A stretch of DNA of 64,000 nt from the NCBI GenBank assembly GCA_017429525.1, contig JAFROT010000030.1, positions 198,599 through 262,598 of the forward strand. Reading direction: 5' to 3'. The position numbers and the translations under genes are program-made. Every line of letters starts with the position of its first letter. The stretch's first letter is position 1. This document shows positions 63,306-64,000 of the stretch, in pieces. The notes below the pieces were generated by a model. It ran no database searches and was not told the DNA's origin. It was given only the letters and a program-made list of their open reading frames with translations. Source of the DNA: Bacteroidaceae bacterium (GTDB lineage: Bacteria; Bacteroidota; Bacteroidia; Bacteroidales; Bacteroidaceae).

Positions 63306-64000
63306 CATTTTTTCTGAAAAAGCTGCCGGTTGATGCGACAGCCGCCCCTATCTGCGACAAAAGGCGCTCATGCCCTCGTATGCTGTCGCAAGAGGCTGTT
63401 TTTCCGTCGCACGTTCACTCGCATGTCCCTGCGATTCCGCGTTCACAGCACCTGCTCTTCGCCCTTGGGATGCCTGGGACGCCCTCTGCCGTGGGCCTAA
63501 TGAGGTGTATGCGCCCTTCGGCGTCGTAGCTCAGGGGTTCAGCAATGATTAATCATCCGTTTATTTCCTAACCATTCTCACCGAACTCACGTTTACTCAG
63601 ACAGACATACAAACTATATGGGGGTATAAACACCAGCGAGACAAACAAACAATGCTTGTTCATCTCGCTAGTATTAAATGGTTTAGGCTTAGATACAAGC
63701 CTTAATACTCATCCTCGTTGAAAACTTGTTTTTCGGCGATTTTATATTGATTATCAGCCGTTTATATTACCATTAACTATTTTAAGCCAAACTTACAGCA
63801 CTATCAGAGGCGATGTAGGGCGATTACAAGCCAAAATGGACAAACAAATGGTTCTTATCATATGAGAGTTCCCGAAATCCATTCATGACATACTGCGCCA
63901 TATACCATCTATACATCATCACCACCTTGGCTATATGGGAACATTTTGGGAACAACAAGCCCACTGACTATTTACATTACTGTTGAAAATCAGTGGGTTG
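63306..64000. other. Right-edge region without recognisable genes
   Basis: No convincing coding frame. From ~63540 the sequence becomes clearly AT-richer than the rest of the window. Two hairpins are visible: AGCGAGA (63637-63643) with TCTCGCT (63665-63671), and CCCACTGA (63960-63967) with TCAGTGGG (63990-63997). TGGGAACA occurs twice, 11 bp apart (63936, 63947). This could be the margin of an integrated element continuing beyond the window. Confidence 0.4.

Noticed and set aside
63519-63542. tRNA-like phrase GTCGTAGCTCAGGGGTTC
   Set aside because: It resembles a tRNA D-arm, but no acceptor, anticodon or T-arm follows. At best a chance match or fragment.

Overview
The window looks like a chromosomal segment of a Prevotella-like member of the Bacteroidales. 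The grounds are SusC/SusD pairs, a hybrid two-component system (HTCS), type III glutamine synthetase, a DUF6078-type small protein, and Bacteroidetes-style promoters (TAnnTTTG at -7, TTTG near -33). The GC content is moderately high by eye, except in the last ~450 bases, which are visibly AT-richer.

Region 1 (1-25.7 kb) is a polysaccharide-utilisation-type locus. It starts with the 5' end of a GH2 beta-mannosidase and an HTCS regulator on the minus strand. Facing them on the plus strand is a long train: FAS1 lipoprotein, SusC, SusD, FAS1, FAS1, SusC, SusD. A VCBS/FG-GAP repeat protein with its own promoter and terminator and a GH95 alpha-L-fucosidase follow.

Region 2 (25.7-49.5 kb) is a nitrogen and glutamine supercluster. 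Minus strand, in transcription order: glnK, amtB and a small outer-membrane protein, then pyrG, purF, asnB, a carA-carB fusion and glmS. Plus strand: gltB, gltD, dapF, dapL and glnN. Ammonium uptake and sensing, GS/GOGAT and almost all the major glutamine amidotransferases sit side by side. Two of these enzymes (PyrG, GltB) carry in-frame peptides encoded by paired GC-rich palindromic elements. A single copy of the same kind of element lies between dapF and dapL. CarA is joined in frame to only the first half of CarB, through a linker made of tandem repeats, and a 188-bp MITE lies just downstream.

Region 3 (49.5-61.2 kb) holds an IS/MITE remnant, a thioredoxin-fold secreted protein, a 22-bp-periodic palindrome array, a DUF6078 protein, and a minus-strand pectin/hemicellulose operon: GH2, then one 1559-residue polypeptide with GH28-GH105-PL10-CE8 modules, then GH43. 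A decayed XRE-type HTH gene precedes the GH2 gene.

Region 4 (61.2-64.0 kb) has one intact gene, a PepSY-like periplasmic protein. The 3' end of this gene and its terminator are duplicated 1217 bp away (264 bp, ungapped). A second palindrome array lies between the copies. The AT-rich right edge contains hairpins and short direct repeats but no gene that I can support.

A common thread is repeat activity. Many intercistronic spacers are built from short degenerate tandem repeats, each of its own kind, and in carA-carB (and probably within carA and the pectinase) such repeats have become coding sequence.
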